Origin: Amycolatopsis sp. CA-128772
GTDB taxonomy: Bacteria; Actinomycetota; Actinomycetes; Mycobacteriales; Pseudonocardiaceae
Direction of reading: 5' to 3'
Assembly (NCBI RefSeq): GCF_002904295.1
Contig: NZ_PPHG01000066.1
Coordinates: 62,001 to 126,000 of the forward strand
Length of the DNA: 64,000 bases
Shown one piece after another: positions 16,535 to 24,983 of this stretch (its first letter is position 1; each line of letters begins with the position of its first letter). The translations under genes were made by a program, and so were the position numbers. Below the pieces are notes generated by a model that was not told the origin of the DNA, did not search any database, and saw only the letters and a program-made list of their open reading frames with translations.

Positions 16535-17769
16535 CCGAAGAGCACGGTGCTGTCGAACGGCCTCAGGAACTCGGCGCGCACGACCCGGACGAGCGCGGCT
16601 ACTACGGCCCGTACGGCGGGCGGTTCATGCCGGAGGCGCTGATCGGCGTCGTCGACGAGGTCGCCACCGAGTACGACAAGGCCCGCCACGACCCGGAGTT
16701 CCTGAACGAGTTCAACCGCCTGCTGAAGGACTACGCGGGCCGTCCGTCGCTGCTCACCGAGGCCAAGCGCTTCGGCGAGCACGCCGGCGGCGCGCGCGTG
16801 TTCCTCAAGCGCGAGGACCTGAACCACACCGGCTCCCACAAGATCAACAACGTGCTGGGCCAGGCGCTGCTCACCAAGCGGATGGGCAAGAAGCGCGTCA
16901 TCGCCGAAACCGGCGCGGGCCAGCACGGCGTCGCGACGGCCACCGCGTGCGCGCTGCTCGACCTCGACTGCGTCGTTTACATGGGCGAGGTCGACACCGA
17001 GCGCCAGGCGCTGAACGTGGCCCGGATGCGGCTGCTCGGCGCCGAGGTGATCCCGGTCAAGACCGGTTCGCGGACGCTGAAGGACGCGATCAACGAGGCC
17101 CTGCGCGACTGGGTGACCAACGCCGACACCACGCACTACCTGTTCGGCACGGCGGCCGGCCCGGCGCCGTTCCCGACGATGGTGCGCAACTTCCACCACG
17201 TCATCGGCACCGAGGCCCGCGAGCAGATCCTGGAGCAGGCCGGCCGCCTGCCCGACGTCGTCGCGGCCTGCGTCGGCGGCGGGTCCAACGCGATCGGCAT
17301 CTTCTCGGGGTTCTACGACGACCCGTCCGTGCGGCTGGTCGGCCTGGAGCCGGGCGGCGAGGGCATCGAGGGCAACCGGCACGGGGCGACGCTCACCAAG
17401 GGCACCCCGGGCAACCTGCACGGCGCGATGACGTACCTGCTGCAGGACGAGGACGGCCAGACGGTCGAGTCGCACTCGATCTCGGCCGGGCTGGACTACC
17501 CGGGCGTCGGCCCGGAGCACGCGTGGCTGAAGGACACCGGCCGCGCCGAGTACCGGCCGGTCACCGACGCCGAGGCGATGGACGCGTTCAAGCTGCTGTC
17601 CCGCACCGAGGGCATCATCCCGGCGATCGAGTCGGCGCACGCGCTGGCCGGCGCGCTGGTGCTGGGCCGCGAACTCGGCCCGGACGGGTTGATCGTGGTC
17701 AACCTTTCGGGTCGTGGTGACAAGGACATGGACACGGCGGCCAAGTGGTTCGGACTGGTGAACGGATGA
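16531..17769 (+). CDS. trpB: Tryptophan synthase beta chain
   Basis: 412 residues. PLP-dependent condensation of indole and serine. The PLP lysine is in HTGSHKINNVLGQALL, the catalytic Glu in AETGAGQHGVATA, and the phosphate loop is CVGGGSNAIGIF. YGPYGGRFMPE is the conserved N-terminal element. GTG 16531 overlaps the trpC stop and the 3' end overlaps trpA by ATGA, so trpC-B-A are translationally coupled. Confidence 0.96.
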   Translation: MTEEHGAVERPQELGAHDPDERGYYGPYGGRFMPEALIGVVDEVATEYDKARHDPEFLNEFNRLLKDYAGRPSLLTEAKRFGEHAGGARVFLKREDLNHTGSHKINNVLGQALLTKRMGKKRVIAETGAGQHGVATATACALLDLDCVVYMGEVDTERQALNVARMRLLGAEVIPVKTGSRTLKDAINEALRDWVTNADTTHYLFGTAAGPAPFPTMVRNFHHVIGTEAREQILEQAGRLPDVVAACVGGGSNAIGIFSGFYDDPSVRLVGLEPGGEGIEGNRHGATLTKGTPGNLHGAMTYLLQDEDGQTVESHSISAGLDYPGVGPEHAWLKDTGRAEYRPVTDAEAMDAFKLLSRTEGIIPAIESAHALAGALVLGRELGPDGLIVVNLSGRGDKDMDTAAKWFGLVNG

Positions 17770-18557
17770 GCGGGCTGGACGACCTCTTCGCGACGACCCG
17801 CGCGGAGGGCCGCGCCGCGCTGATCGGCTACCTCCCGGCGGGCTTCCCCACGGTCGACGGCTCGAAGGACCTGATCGCGGCCTGCGTCGACGGCGGCGCG
17901 GACCTGATCGAGGTCGGCGTCCCGTATTCGGACCCGGTGATGGACGGCCCGACGATCCAGGCGGCGTCGGTGACGGCGCTGGACAACGGCTTCCGCCTCA
18001 AGCACCTGTTCGAGGTGGTCGAGTCGGTGTCGTCACGCGGCGGCCGCGCGGTCGTGATGACGTACTGGAACCCGGTGAACCGCTACGGCGTGGACCGCTT
18101 CGCGCGTGACCTCGCGTCGGCGGGCGGCCTGGGCCTGATCACGCCGGACCTGATCCCGGACGAAGCCTCTTCGTGGCTGACGGCTTCGAAGGAGCACGGC
18201 CTGGACCGGACGTTCCTGGTGGCGCCTTCGTCGTCGGAGGAGCGGCTGGCCCGCACGGCGGCGGCGTCCTCGGGCTTCATCTACGCGACCGCGGTGATGG
18301 GCGTGACGGGTGCCCGCGACCAGGTCGGCGCGGGCGCGGAGGACCTGGTCCGGCGCACGCGGGCCCACACGGACCTGCCGATCGGCGTGGGCCTGGGCGT
18401 CCGGTCGGGCGACCAGGCGGCCGAGGTGGCCTCGTTCGCGGACGCGGTGATCGTGGGTTCGGCCCTGGTCACGGCGGCGGCGGAAGGTTCCGGCGGCGTC
18501 CGCCGGTTGTCGTCGGAGCTGGCCGAGGGTGTGCGCCGGGCGGTCGCGACCGCTTGA
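17766..18557 (+). CDS. trpA: Tryptophan synthase alpha chain
   Basis: 263-residue barrel that cleaves indole-3-glycerol phosphate to indole for TrpB. Catalytic Glu and Asp are in DLIEVGVPYSDPVMDGPTIQ. YWNPVNRYGVDRFARDLASAGG and the phosphate loop GVTGARDQ, IGVGLGVRSG are typical. ATG 17766 overlaps the trpB stop. A terminator-like hairpin follows the stop codon directly, so the trp unit ends here. Confidence 0.95.
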   Translation: MSGLDDLFATTRAEGRAALIGYLPAGFPTVDGSKDLIAACVDGGADLIEVGVPYSDPVMDGPTIQAASVTALDNGFRLKHLFEVVESVSSRGGRAVVMTYWNPVNRYGVDRFARDLASAGGLGLITPDLIPDEASSWLTASKEHGLDRTFLVAPSSSEERLARTAAASSGFIYATAVMGVTGARDQVGAGAEDLVRRTRAHTDLPIGVGLGVRSGDQAAEVASFADAVIVGSALVTAAAEGSGGVRRLSSELAEGVRRAVATA

Positions 18558-18558
18558 G

Positions 18559-18582
18559 CCGGCCTCGGCGGGCCGAGACCGG
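18559..18582 (+). terminator. Hairpin after trpA
   Basis: CCGGCCTCGG (18559-18568) and CCGAGACCGG (18573-18582) pair with one mismatch around a CGGG loop, one base after the trpA stop. Confidence 0.55.
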
Positions 18583-18676
18583 AAACCGGATCAGCTCGGC
18601 CCTCCGCCGCGACGATCCGTCTCGGCCGACCGGCTTTTGTACGGAAGCTGTACGCCGCCGCGGCAGGGTCCTGTCC

Positions 18677-19333
18677 ATGGACATCGCACACCTCCCGCGG
18701 CGCAGCTTCCTCCGCGGGGCCGCCGGCCTCGCCGTGGCCGGCGCCGCCGGTCTTCTGCTGCCGCAAGCCGCGCGGGCCGCCGGCGCTCCGCGGATCTACA
18801 GCTGTGCCGAATGGGGTGCGCGGCCGCCCGCCGATGCGCTCACCACCCTCGGCCACCCGGCGGACCGGGTCCTCATCCACCACATCGCGTGCCCCGACAG
18901 CACCGACTACTCCCTGGCGCACGCCTTCCAGGTCGCCCGCGACGACCAGCACGACCACATCGACAACAACGGCTGGTCCGACACCGGCCAGCACTTCACG
19001 GTCAGTCGCGGCGGCTACCGCCTCGAAGGCCGCCACGGCAGCCTCGACGCCCTGCGTGGCGGCAGGACGATGATCCAGGGCGCCCACTGCCCGGGCCAGA
19101 ACACCAACGCCATCGGCATCGAGAACGAAGGCACCTACACGAACGTGGAGCCACCGGAGGCGCAGTGGGCCTCGCTGGTCGTGTTCTGCGCCTACATCTG
19201 CCGCCAGTACGGCATCGGGGTCGAGGAGATCAAGGGGCACCGAGACTTCTACAACACCGAATGCCCCGGCGACCGCCTGTACGCGAAGCTGCCGCAGCTG
19301 CGCACGGAGGTCGCCAGGGCATTGGCGGCGTAG
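18677..19333 (+). CDS. Tat-exported N-acetylmuramoyl-L-alanine amidase (PGRP/amidase_2 type)
   Basis: 218 residues. A twin-arginine signal (RRSFLRGAAGLAVAGAAGLLLPQAARA) predicts folded export. The mature domain has peptidoglycan-recognition amidase hallmarks: EWGARPP, a zinc His in VLIHHIAC, QHFTVSRGG, AHCPGQNTNAIGIENEG and the second zinc site GHRDFYNTECPGDRLY. It would cut the MurNAc-L-Ala bond of peptidoglycan outside the cell. It stands alone between the trp cluster and the glutamine synthetase-like cassette. Confidence 0.9.
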   Translation: MDIAHLPRRSFLRGAAGLAVAGAAGLLLPQAARAAGAPRIYSCAEWGARPPADALTTLGHPADRVLIHHIACPDSTDYSLAHAFQVARDDQHDHIDNNGWSDTGQHFTVSRGGYRLEGRHGSLDALRGGRTMIQGAHCPGQNTNAIGIENEGTYTNVEPPEAQWASLVVFCAYICRQYGIGVEEIKGHRDFYNTECPGDRLYAKLPQLRTEVARALAA

Positions 19334-19732
19334 GAGCTCAGCCGAGTGTGCCCAACGTCCGCACGGCGTCCGAAGCCGCGGCCTGGTCGGCCGGGTCCGG
19401 CGCGGCCGCCGCGGCGGATGCGGTGAGGCCGCCGGGTGCGTGCACCCCAGCTGCTGCAACGACCCCTTCGACCGGTCCAGGCCCGACGATCGCAACGTGC
19501 GGCATTACGCCCGGGTGCTCGACGACCGGCGGTCGAGCGCGGGCTGGTCGACCCCGCCCGGTGCAGGTTCGTCTTGGCCGGGCTGGGTTTCCCGGCCACC
19601 AGCGTCATCGGGTCGCCCGGCGGCACCAGCGCCACCGGGGCCCGCTGACCCGCCGCGGCCTGTAGTTCGATCACCGCACGATTCCCGGGCCGGAAAACGG
19701 CATTCGCGGCAAAAAGTTGCTTGCCGAAAGGA
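19334..19732. other. Intergenic with coding-like debris, no intact gene
   Basis: No ORF here has a convincing start. On the minus strand at about 19555-19675 the reading ELQAAAGQRAPVALVPPGD, then TLVAGKPSPAKT looks protein-like and then degrades to Arg-rich noise, while other frames carry further pieces. This may be the remains of a gene broken by frameshifts, but no family was recognised. Confidence 0.3.
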
Positions 19733-21091
19733 TCAATGGAGGTACCGCATCACGGCGCACAGCTCCTCGGGCGGCAGCGCGCCCAGCCGGTCGATCTCGC
19801 CGCGGCGCACGTCCATCAACGTCGTCGCCAGTTCCGCCCCGAACGCCGACGTCAGCGCGGAGTCCGCTTCGAACGCCGTCACCGCGTCGGCCAGGGAGAC
19901 CGGCAGCCGCTCGGCCGAGGGCAGCGTGGCCGGGTCGACGTCGGCCGGTTCCGGCAGGCTCGCGCGGGCGGACACCCCGGCCAGCCCCGCGAAGATCAGC
20001 GCGGCCACCACCAGGTACGGGTTCGCCGTCAGGTCGAAGCACTTGACCTCGAAGTTCGCCGCCCGGTCGCGCTGCCCGGCCGGGCCCTGGACCAGCCGCA
20101 GCGGCGCCTCGCGGTTTTCCAGGCCCCACGCGCGGAACACGCCGGCCCAGTGGTGCGGTTCGAGCCGCAGGTAGCTGACCACCGAGGGCGCGCCGATCGC
20201 CAGCAGCGCCGGCAGCCGCGCGAGGATGCCGGCGCCGAACGCCTCCGCGGTGTCCGTGAGCCCGAACCGCCGGTCGCCGCCGGTGCAGAGGTTGCGGTCG
20301 CCGTCCCAAAGGCTCAGGTGGACGTGACCGCCGTTGCCGACGCCGTCCGGCGCGAACTTCGGCGTGAACGACGCGCGCAGCCCGTACTGCCCGCTGATCG
20401 TCCGGATCGTCTCGCGGGTCAGCACCGCGACGTCCGCCGCGCGCAGCGGATCGCCCGCGGCCACCGACACTTCGAACTGCCCGGCCGCGTACTCCGGGTG
20501 GATCTGCTCCACCGCGACACCCTGGGCGGTCAACGTGGACACCAGCTTGCGCAGGTAACCCGCCTGCGAAGACAGCCGCGCGTAGCCGTAGGCCGGGCCC
20601 GCGGTGGCCGAGCGCGGGTCGTCCGGGGCGTCGGCCGCCGTGACCACCCACTCGAGCTCGAACGCCGTCCGCGCGTGGTAGCCCAGCTCCGCGAGCCGGG
20701 CCGTCGCGGCCGCCACCAGCGCCCGCGCGTCCTGCGGGTGCGGCGCGCCCTCCTGGTCGTACCGCCAGGCCGGCGCCCACGCCCAGCCCGGCTGCGCGGC
20801 CAGCGGCACGAGCGCGTCGAGGTCGGGGTGCAGCCGCAGGTCGCCGACCGGGCCGCGCGAATGCGTGCCGCCCACGATGTCGTCGGTGGCCAGGAAGAAG
20901 TCGAACGAGTTCGACGCGCCGACGCCCCACGCCGCCGCCGACCACAGCCGGTCCACCGGAACCGCCTTCACCCGCGCGATGCCGCTGTTGTCCACGAAGG
21001 TCAACGCGACCAGCTCGACGCCGGCGGCGCGCAGGCCGTCGGCCCGGATGGCGCCCTGTTGCGCGAGTTCTGCCCGATCGAGCTGGCTCAT
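19733..21091 (-). CDS. Glutamine synthetase-like enzyme (FluG/gamma-glutamyl-amide ligase type)
   Basis: 452 residues, GS fold. Metal and ATP residues are visible in TAFELEWVV, NGGHVHLSLWDG, RLEPHHWAG, ENREAPLRL and EVKCFDLTANPYLV. The last motif has Lys where true glutamine synthetases usually have Arg before PD/NPYL, which marks the GS-like group acting on amines other than ammonia. Together with the divergent permease and two amidohydrolases it probably gamma-glutamylates an amine so that it can be broken down. ATG 21091 was chosen; 21112 in the same frame is possible. Confidence 0.85.
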   Translation of the reverse strand: MSQLDRAELAQQGAIRADGLRAAGVELVALTFVDNSGIARVKAVPVDRLWSAAAWGVGASNSFDFFLATDDIVGGTHSRGPVGDLRLHPDLDALVPLAAQPGWAWAPAWRYDQEGAPHPQDARALVAAATARLAELGYHARTAFELEWVVTAADAPDDPRSATAGPAYGYARLSSQAGYLRKLVSTLTAQGVAVEQIHPEYAAGQFEVSVAAGDPLRAADVAVLTRETIRTISGQYGLRASFTPKFAPDGVGNGGHVHLSLWDGDRNLCTGGDRRFGLTDTAEAFGAGILARLPALLAIGAPSVVSYLRLEPHHWAGVFRAWGLENREAPLRLVQGPAGQRDRAANFEVKCFDLTANPYLVVAALIFAGLAGVSARASLPEPADVDPATLPSAERLPVSLADAVTAFEADSALTSAFGAELATTLMDVRRGEIDRLGALPPEELCAVMRYLH

Positions 21092-21120
21092 CCTGCCCCC
21101 GTCGATGTTCACTTGAGTGC

Positions 21121-21134
21121 TTCTCGCTCGAGAA
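21121..21134. promoter_or_regulatory. Palindrome in the GS/permease divergent promoter
   Basis: TTCTCG and CGAGAA flank a CT centre, a perfect 14-base palindrome, in the 57-base gap between the two divergent starts. It is a candidate binding site for a regulator controlling both sides of the cassette. Confidence 0.4.
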
Positions 21135-21148
21135 CCGAGGTGAAGATC

Positions 21149-22576
21149 GTGTCAGACACCGTCGAAACCCGTCCAGGTCTGCGCCGCTCCCTCTCCGTCT
21201 GGCAGGCCGTCGGCCTGTCCGTGGCGTTGATGGCCCCGAGCATGGCCGCCAACATCAACCCCCAGCAGACCGCCGCGGCCGCCGGCCGGGCCGTCCCGCT
21301 CGCCTTCCTGCTCTCGGCGGTCGGCGTCCTGCTGGTCGCCTACGGCTTCGTGAAGCTCTGCCGGCACTACCAGCACGCCGGCTCGGTGTACGCCTTCGTC
21401 GGCGCCACCCTCGGCCCGCGCGCGGGTGTCGTCTCCGGCATCGGTCTCCTCGGGACGTACACGTTCTACGCCGTCGTCACGAGCTCGGCCGCGGGCACGC
21501 TGGGCACGGCTTTCCTGATGCAGGCGGGCATCTGGCCGGATCCGCCGTCCTGGGGGCCGTTCGTGCTGACAGCCGTCGCCTTGATCGGTGCCTGGCTGCT
21601 CGCCGTGCTGCCCGCCCGCCGCGGCACGAGCACCCTGCTCGCCGTCGAAGGGGCGACGATCGCGGTGATCCTGCTGGTCACCGTGGTCATCCTGGTCCGG
21701 CTCGTCGCCGGGAACGCCCCGGGCGGCGCCCGGTTCACGATGGCCGTCTTCGTCCCCGAAACCGGGCTGTCAGGCGTGTTCCTCGGCGCGGTGTTCGGGT
21801 TCCTGTCCTTCGCGGGGTTCGAAGCCGCGGCGACGCTCGGCGAGGAAACCCACGACCCGGAGCGCAACATCCCCCGCGCGATCCTCGGCACGGCGCTCTT
21901 CGGCGGCCTCTACTTCGTGGTCGTGACGGCCGTGGAGATGATGGCCTTCGGCAGCGACGCGGGCGCGTTCCACGACTCGCCGTCCCTGCTCGGCGACCTC
22001 GGCAGCCGGTACGCGGGCGCATGGGTCGGCGACGTGATCAGCGCCGGCGCGGCGATCAGCGCGTTCGGCTGCTGCCTCGCCTGCGTCGTCGGCGGCTCGC
22101 GGCTGCTCTACGCCCTGGGCCGCGACGCGGGCGGCGGCCTCGGCCGGACGTCCGCGCGCGGAACGCCGGTAGCCGCGGTGACGGCCGTGACCCTCGCCGC
22201 GGCGCTGATCATCGTGGTGTGCGCGGTCTTCTTCGGCGCGACGGCGTCGGACACCTTCGCCTGGTCCGGCTCGATCGGGACGCTCATCCTGCTGGTCATC
22301 TACCTGCTCACGACGGTCGGCGCGATCCTGCTGCTGTTCGTGAAGCGCCGGATGCGCGTGCCGGCCTGGCACCTGGTCTTCCCGGTCGGCGCGCTCGCCG
22401 TGCTCGGGTACACCGTGTACGTCAACGTGGTGCCGTACCCGGCCGAAGGGCCGGCGCGCTGGTTCCCGGTGGTCGCCGCGGCGGTGCTGGTGCTCGCGGT
22501 GCTCGCCGTCCTGTCCGCGCCCGGCTTCGCTCGTAGGGTGGGGGAGAGGCTGGCGACCCGGGACGGAGGCACATGA
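21149..22576 (+). CDS. APC superfamily amino acid/amine permease
   Basis: 475 residues with about 12 membrane helices. Typical APC features: SVWQAVGLSVALMAPSMAAN in helix 1, FGFLSFAGFEAAATLGEE in helix 6 and the loop HDPERNIPRAI. It likely imports the substrate of the cassette (amine or amino acid) by proton symport. A GAGGTGA ribosome site supports GTG 21149. The stop overlaps the amidohydrolase start (ATGA). Confidence 0.88.
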   Translation: MSDTVETRPGLRRSLSVWQAVGLSVALMAPSMAANINPQQTAAAAGRAVPLAFLLSAVGVLLVAYGFVKLCRHYQHAGSVYAFVGATLGPRAGVVSGIGLLGTYTFYAVVTSSAAGTLGTAFLMQAGIWPDPPSWGPFVLTAVALIGAWLLAVLPARRGTSTLLAVEGATIAVILLVTVVILVRLVAGNAPGGARFTMAVFVPETGLSGVFLGAVFGFLSFAGFEAAATLGEETHDPERNIPRAILGTALFGGLYFVVVTAVEMMAFGSDAGAFHDSPSLLGDLGSRYAGAWVGDVISAGAAISAFGCCLACVVGGSRLLYALGRDAGGGLGRTSARGTPVAAVTAVTLAAALIIVVCAVFFGATASDTFAWSGSIGTLILLVIYLLTTVGAILLLFVKRRMRVPAWHLVFPVGALAVLGYTVYVNVVPYPAEGPARWFPVVAAAVLVLAVLAVLSAPGFARRVGERLATRDGGT

Positions 22577-23697
22577 CTGCGTTGCTGCCGTTCGTCGCGG
22601 ATCTGCCGCTGGTGGACCACCACTGCCACGGCGTTGTCATCCGCGACGTTCCGCGCGGGGACTTCGAGGCGATGCTGACCGAGGCCGATGCGCCGTCGCC
22701 GCTCGGCACGAGCCTGTTCGACTCGCTCGTCGGGCTGGCCGTGCGCGAACGCTGCGCGCCCGTGCTCGACCTGCCGAAGCACGCCCCGGCCGAGGTCTAC
22801 CTGCGGCGCCGCGCCGAACTGGGCGCGGCCGAGGTGACCCGGCGGTTCCTGCGGGCCACCGGCACGACCGACTTCCTGCTGGACGGCGGGTTCCTGCCGG
22901 ACACCCTGACCACGACCGCGGAGTTCGCCGGGCTGGCGGGCACGCGCGCGCACGACGTCGTCCGGCTGGAGCAGGTCGCGGAGGCGGTGATCGGCGGGAC
23001 CACCGCGGCCGGGTTCGCCGCCGCCTTCGCCGGCGAACTGGGGAAACGCGCGGCCGGCGCGGTCGGGCTCAAGTCGATCGCGGCCTACCGCGTCGGCCTG
23101 GAGCTGGCGGGTTCGCCGCCGACGCCGTCGGAGGTCGAAGCCGCCGCCGGACGCTGGCTCGCCGCGGGCGGCGGGCGGCTGGCCGACGAGGTGCTGCACC
23201 GGCACCTCGTCTTCACCGGCCTCGACCTGGGCCTGCCGGTGCAGTTCCACGTCGGCTACGGCGACGCCGACGTCGACCTGCACCGCTGCGACCCGCTGCT
23301 GCTCACCGGGCTGCTGCGGGCGACGCGCGGCCGCGGCGTGCCGATCCTGCTGCTGCACAACTACCCGTTCCACCGCCACGCCGGGTATCTGGCGCAGGTC
23401 TTCGAGCACGTGTTCGTCGACGCCGGGCTCATCACGCACAACGCGGGCCTCCGGGCGCCGGCCGTGCTGGCCGAGCTCCTGGAGCTCGCGCCGTTCGGGA
23501 AGGTGCTCTTCTCCACCGACGCCTTCGGCCTGGCCGAGCTGTACCACCTGGGCACGGCCCTGTTCCGGCAGGGGTTGTCGGACTTCGTGCGTGCCGCGCT
23601 CGCCGCGAACGCCATGTCCGAAAAGGACGCCGTCCGGCTGTGTGCTTTGGTGGGGCACGAGAACGCGAAGAGGATCTACCGCTTGGAGCACGTGTGA
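22573..23697 (+). CDS. Amidohydrolase family protein (FluG N-terminal-domain type)
   Basis: 374-residue metal-dependent TIM-barrel hydrolase. LPLVDHHCHGVV gives the N-terminal metal His pair, VQFHVGYGDADVDL and LLLHNYPFHRHAGY further ligands, and LFSTDAFGLAELYHLG the catalytic Asp. In fungal FluG and plant relatives this domain is fused to a glutamine synthetase domain; here the two are neighbours. A role in hydrolysing a gamma-glutamyl compound made by the GS-like enzyme is plausible but inferred. Coupled to both flanking genes by 4-base overlaps. Confidence 0.8.
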   Translation: MTALLPFVADLPLVDHHCHGVVIRDVPRGDFEAMLTEADAPSPLGTSLFDSLVGLAVRERCAPVLDLPKHAPAEVYLRRRAELGAAEVTRRFLRATGTTDFLLDGGFLPDTLTTTAEFAGLAGTRAHDVVRLEQVAEAVIGGTTAAGFAAAFAGELGKRAAGAVGLKSIAAYRVGLELAGSPPTPSEVEAAAGRWLAAGGGRLADEVLHRHLVFTGLDLGLPVQFHVGYGDADVDLHRCDPLLLTGLLRATRGRGVPILLLHNYPFHRHAGYLAQVFEHVFVDAGLITHNAGLRAPAVLAELLELAPFGKVLFSTDAFGLAELYHLGTALFRQGLSDFVRAALAANAMSEKDAVRLCALVGHENAKRIYRLEHV

Positions 23698-24863
23698 GTG
23701 ATCTGTGGACCCGGTGGACGCAGGCGATCGCCGACGAACTGCCCACCGCCGTCGAGCTCCGGCACGCCGTGCACGCCGACCCCCGCGGGTCCGGCGACGA
23801 GGAGGACACCGCCCGCCTGGTGGCCGGCGCGCTCGGCGCGGGCGACGGGACCCGCGTCGCCAAGACCGGCCGGGCCATCCCGCTGCCCGGCGGGTCCGGC
23901 CCGGCCGTGGCGCTGCGGGCCGAGCTCGACGCCCTGCCGGTGCTGGAGGGCACCGGCGTGCCGTGGGCGTCCGGGAACGACCTGATGCACGCCTGCGGCC
24001 ACGACGTCCACCTCGCCGCGCTGGTCGCCGTCGGCCGGGCCGCGCAGCGCGTCGGCGTGCCGCGGCCGATCCTGGCGCTGCTGCAGCCGCGGGAGGAGAC
24101 GTCCCCGCCCGGTGCGCTCGACGTCGTCGAATCCGGGGTGCTGACCGAGCACGGCGTGGACACGGTGATCGGCGCGCACGTCCAGCCGCGGATCGCGCAC
24201 GGCGTCGTCTCGGCGGCGCCGGGGCCGGTGAACGCCTCCACCGACGAGTTCGAGGTCACCATGCACGGCCAGGGCGGCCACGCCGGCTACCCGCACCTGC
24301 TGCGCGACCCGATCCTGGCGCTGTCCCAGCTGGTGGTGAGCCTGCAGCAGCTCGCGTCCCGCCGGATCGACCCGGTGTTCGGCGCGGTCTGCTCGATCGG
24401 GCGCATCCAGGGCGGCGCGGCGGCCAACGTCGTCCCGAACAGCGCGAGCGCGTTCGGCTCGCTGCGCCTGATGCGCACGAAGGACCGTGAGCGCGCCTTG
24501 GAGACCCTGGCCGACATCGTGCACGGCACCGCGCGGGCGCACGGCTGCACGGCCGAGCTGGAGATCAGCCCGTGCGAGCCGGTCCTGGACAACGACGCAG
24601 CGCTGGCGGGGGGTGCCCAGCGGTGGCTGGCGCACGCCGGCTTCACCGTCGACGACCAGTTCCGCTCGTTCGGCGCCGACGACTTCGCCCACTACTGCGG
24701 CGGCGCCACCCGCGGCCTGATGCTGTTCGTCGGCCTCGGCGACACGGCGGGCGTGCCGAGCCTGCACGACGAACGCTTCCTGCCGCGTGACCAAGCCGTC
24801 ACCCAGGTCGCGCACGCGCTGGTGGCGGGCTACCTGGCCGCCTTGGATGCTCCGGTGCCTTAG
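23694..24863 (+). CDS. M20 family amidohydrolase
   Basis: 389 residues. Dinuclear zinc peptidase family (hippurate hydrolase/IAA-amino acid hydrolase type). LRAELDALPV and LMHACGHDVHLAALV hold metal ligands, QPREETSPPGA the catalytic Glu pair and GQGGHAGYPHLLRDPI the lid-domain His. It removes acyl groups from N-acyl amino acids or similar. GTG 23694 overlaps the preceding stop (GTGA). Last gene of the cassette. Confidence 0.88.
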   Translation: MSDLWTRWTQAIADELPTAVELRHAVHADPRGSGDEEDTARLVAGALGAGDGTRVAKTGRAIPLPGGSGPAVALRAELDALPVLEGTGVPWASGNDLMHACGHDVHLAALVAVGRAAQRVGVPRPILALLQPREETSPPGALDVVESGVLTEHGVDTVIGAHVQPRIAHGVVSAAPGPVNASTDEFEVTMHGQGGHAGYPHLLRDPILALSQLVVSLQQLASRRIDPVFGAVCSIGRIQGGAAANVVPNSASAFGSLRLMRTKDRERALETLADIVHGTARAHGCTAELEISPCEPVLDNDAALAGGAQRWLAHAGFTVDDQFRSFGADDFAHYCGGATRGLMLFVGLGDTAGVPSLHDERFLPRDQAVTQVAHALVAGYLAALDAPVP

Positions 24864-24949
24864 CAACCCGGCCGGAAAGCAGGCCGCCCCCCTCCGACCG
24901 GCACGTGACCATTACCGAAAAGTCAGCGGCCGTAACTGCGGCCGGGTTG
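24864..24949 (+). repeat. Long-range inverted repeat upstream of lgt
   Basis: CAACCCGGCC (24864-24873), starting one base after the M20 stop codon, and GGCCGGGTTG (24940-24949) are perfect 10-base inverted repeats 66 bases apart. The enclosed sequence does not match a riboswitch I can name. It may be a terminator for the M20 operon or a folded leader. Confidence 0.35.
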
Positions 24950-24971
24950 GTGACAAAAGGCGCGCTAGCGC

Positions 24972-24977
24972 TACGGT
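24972..24977 (+). promoter_or_regulatory. -10 hexamer TACGGT, leaderless lgt start
   Basis: TACGGT lies 6 bases before the GTG at 24984, which supports GTG 24984 over the adjacent ATG 24987 as start codon. Confidence 0.4.
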
Positions 24978-24983
24978 GGCCGC

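Noticed and set aside
24864..24983. Riboswitch upstream of lgt
   Set aside because: The inverted repeat is real, but the interior matches no riboswitch core I can name, and a -10 next to the GTG suggests a leaderless message.
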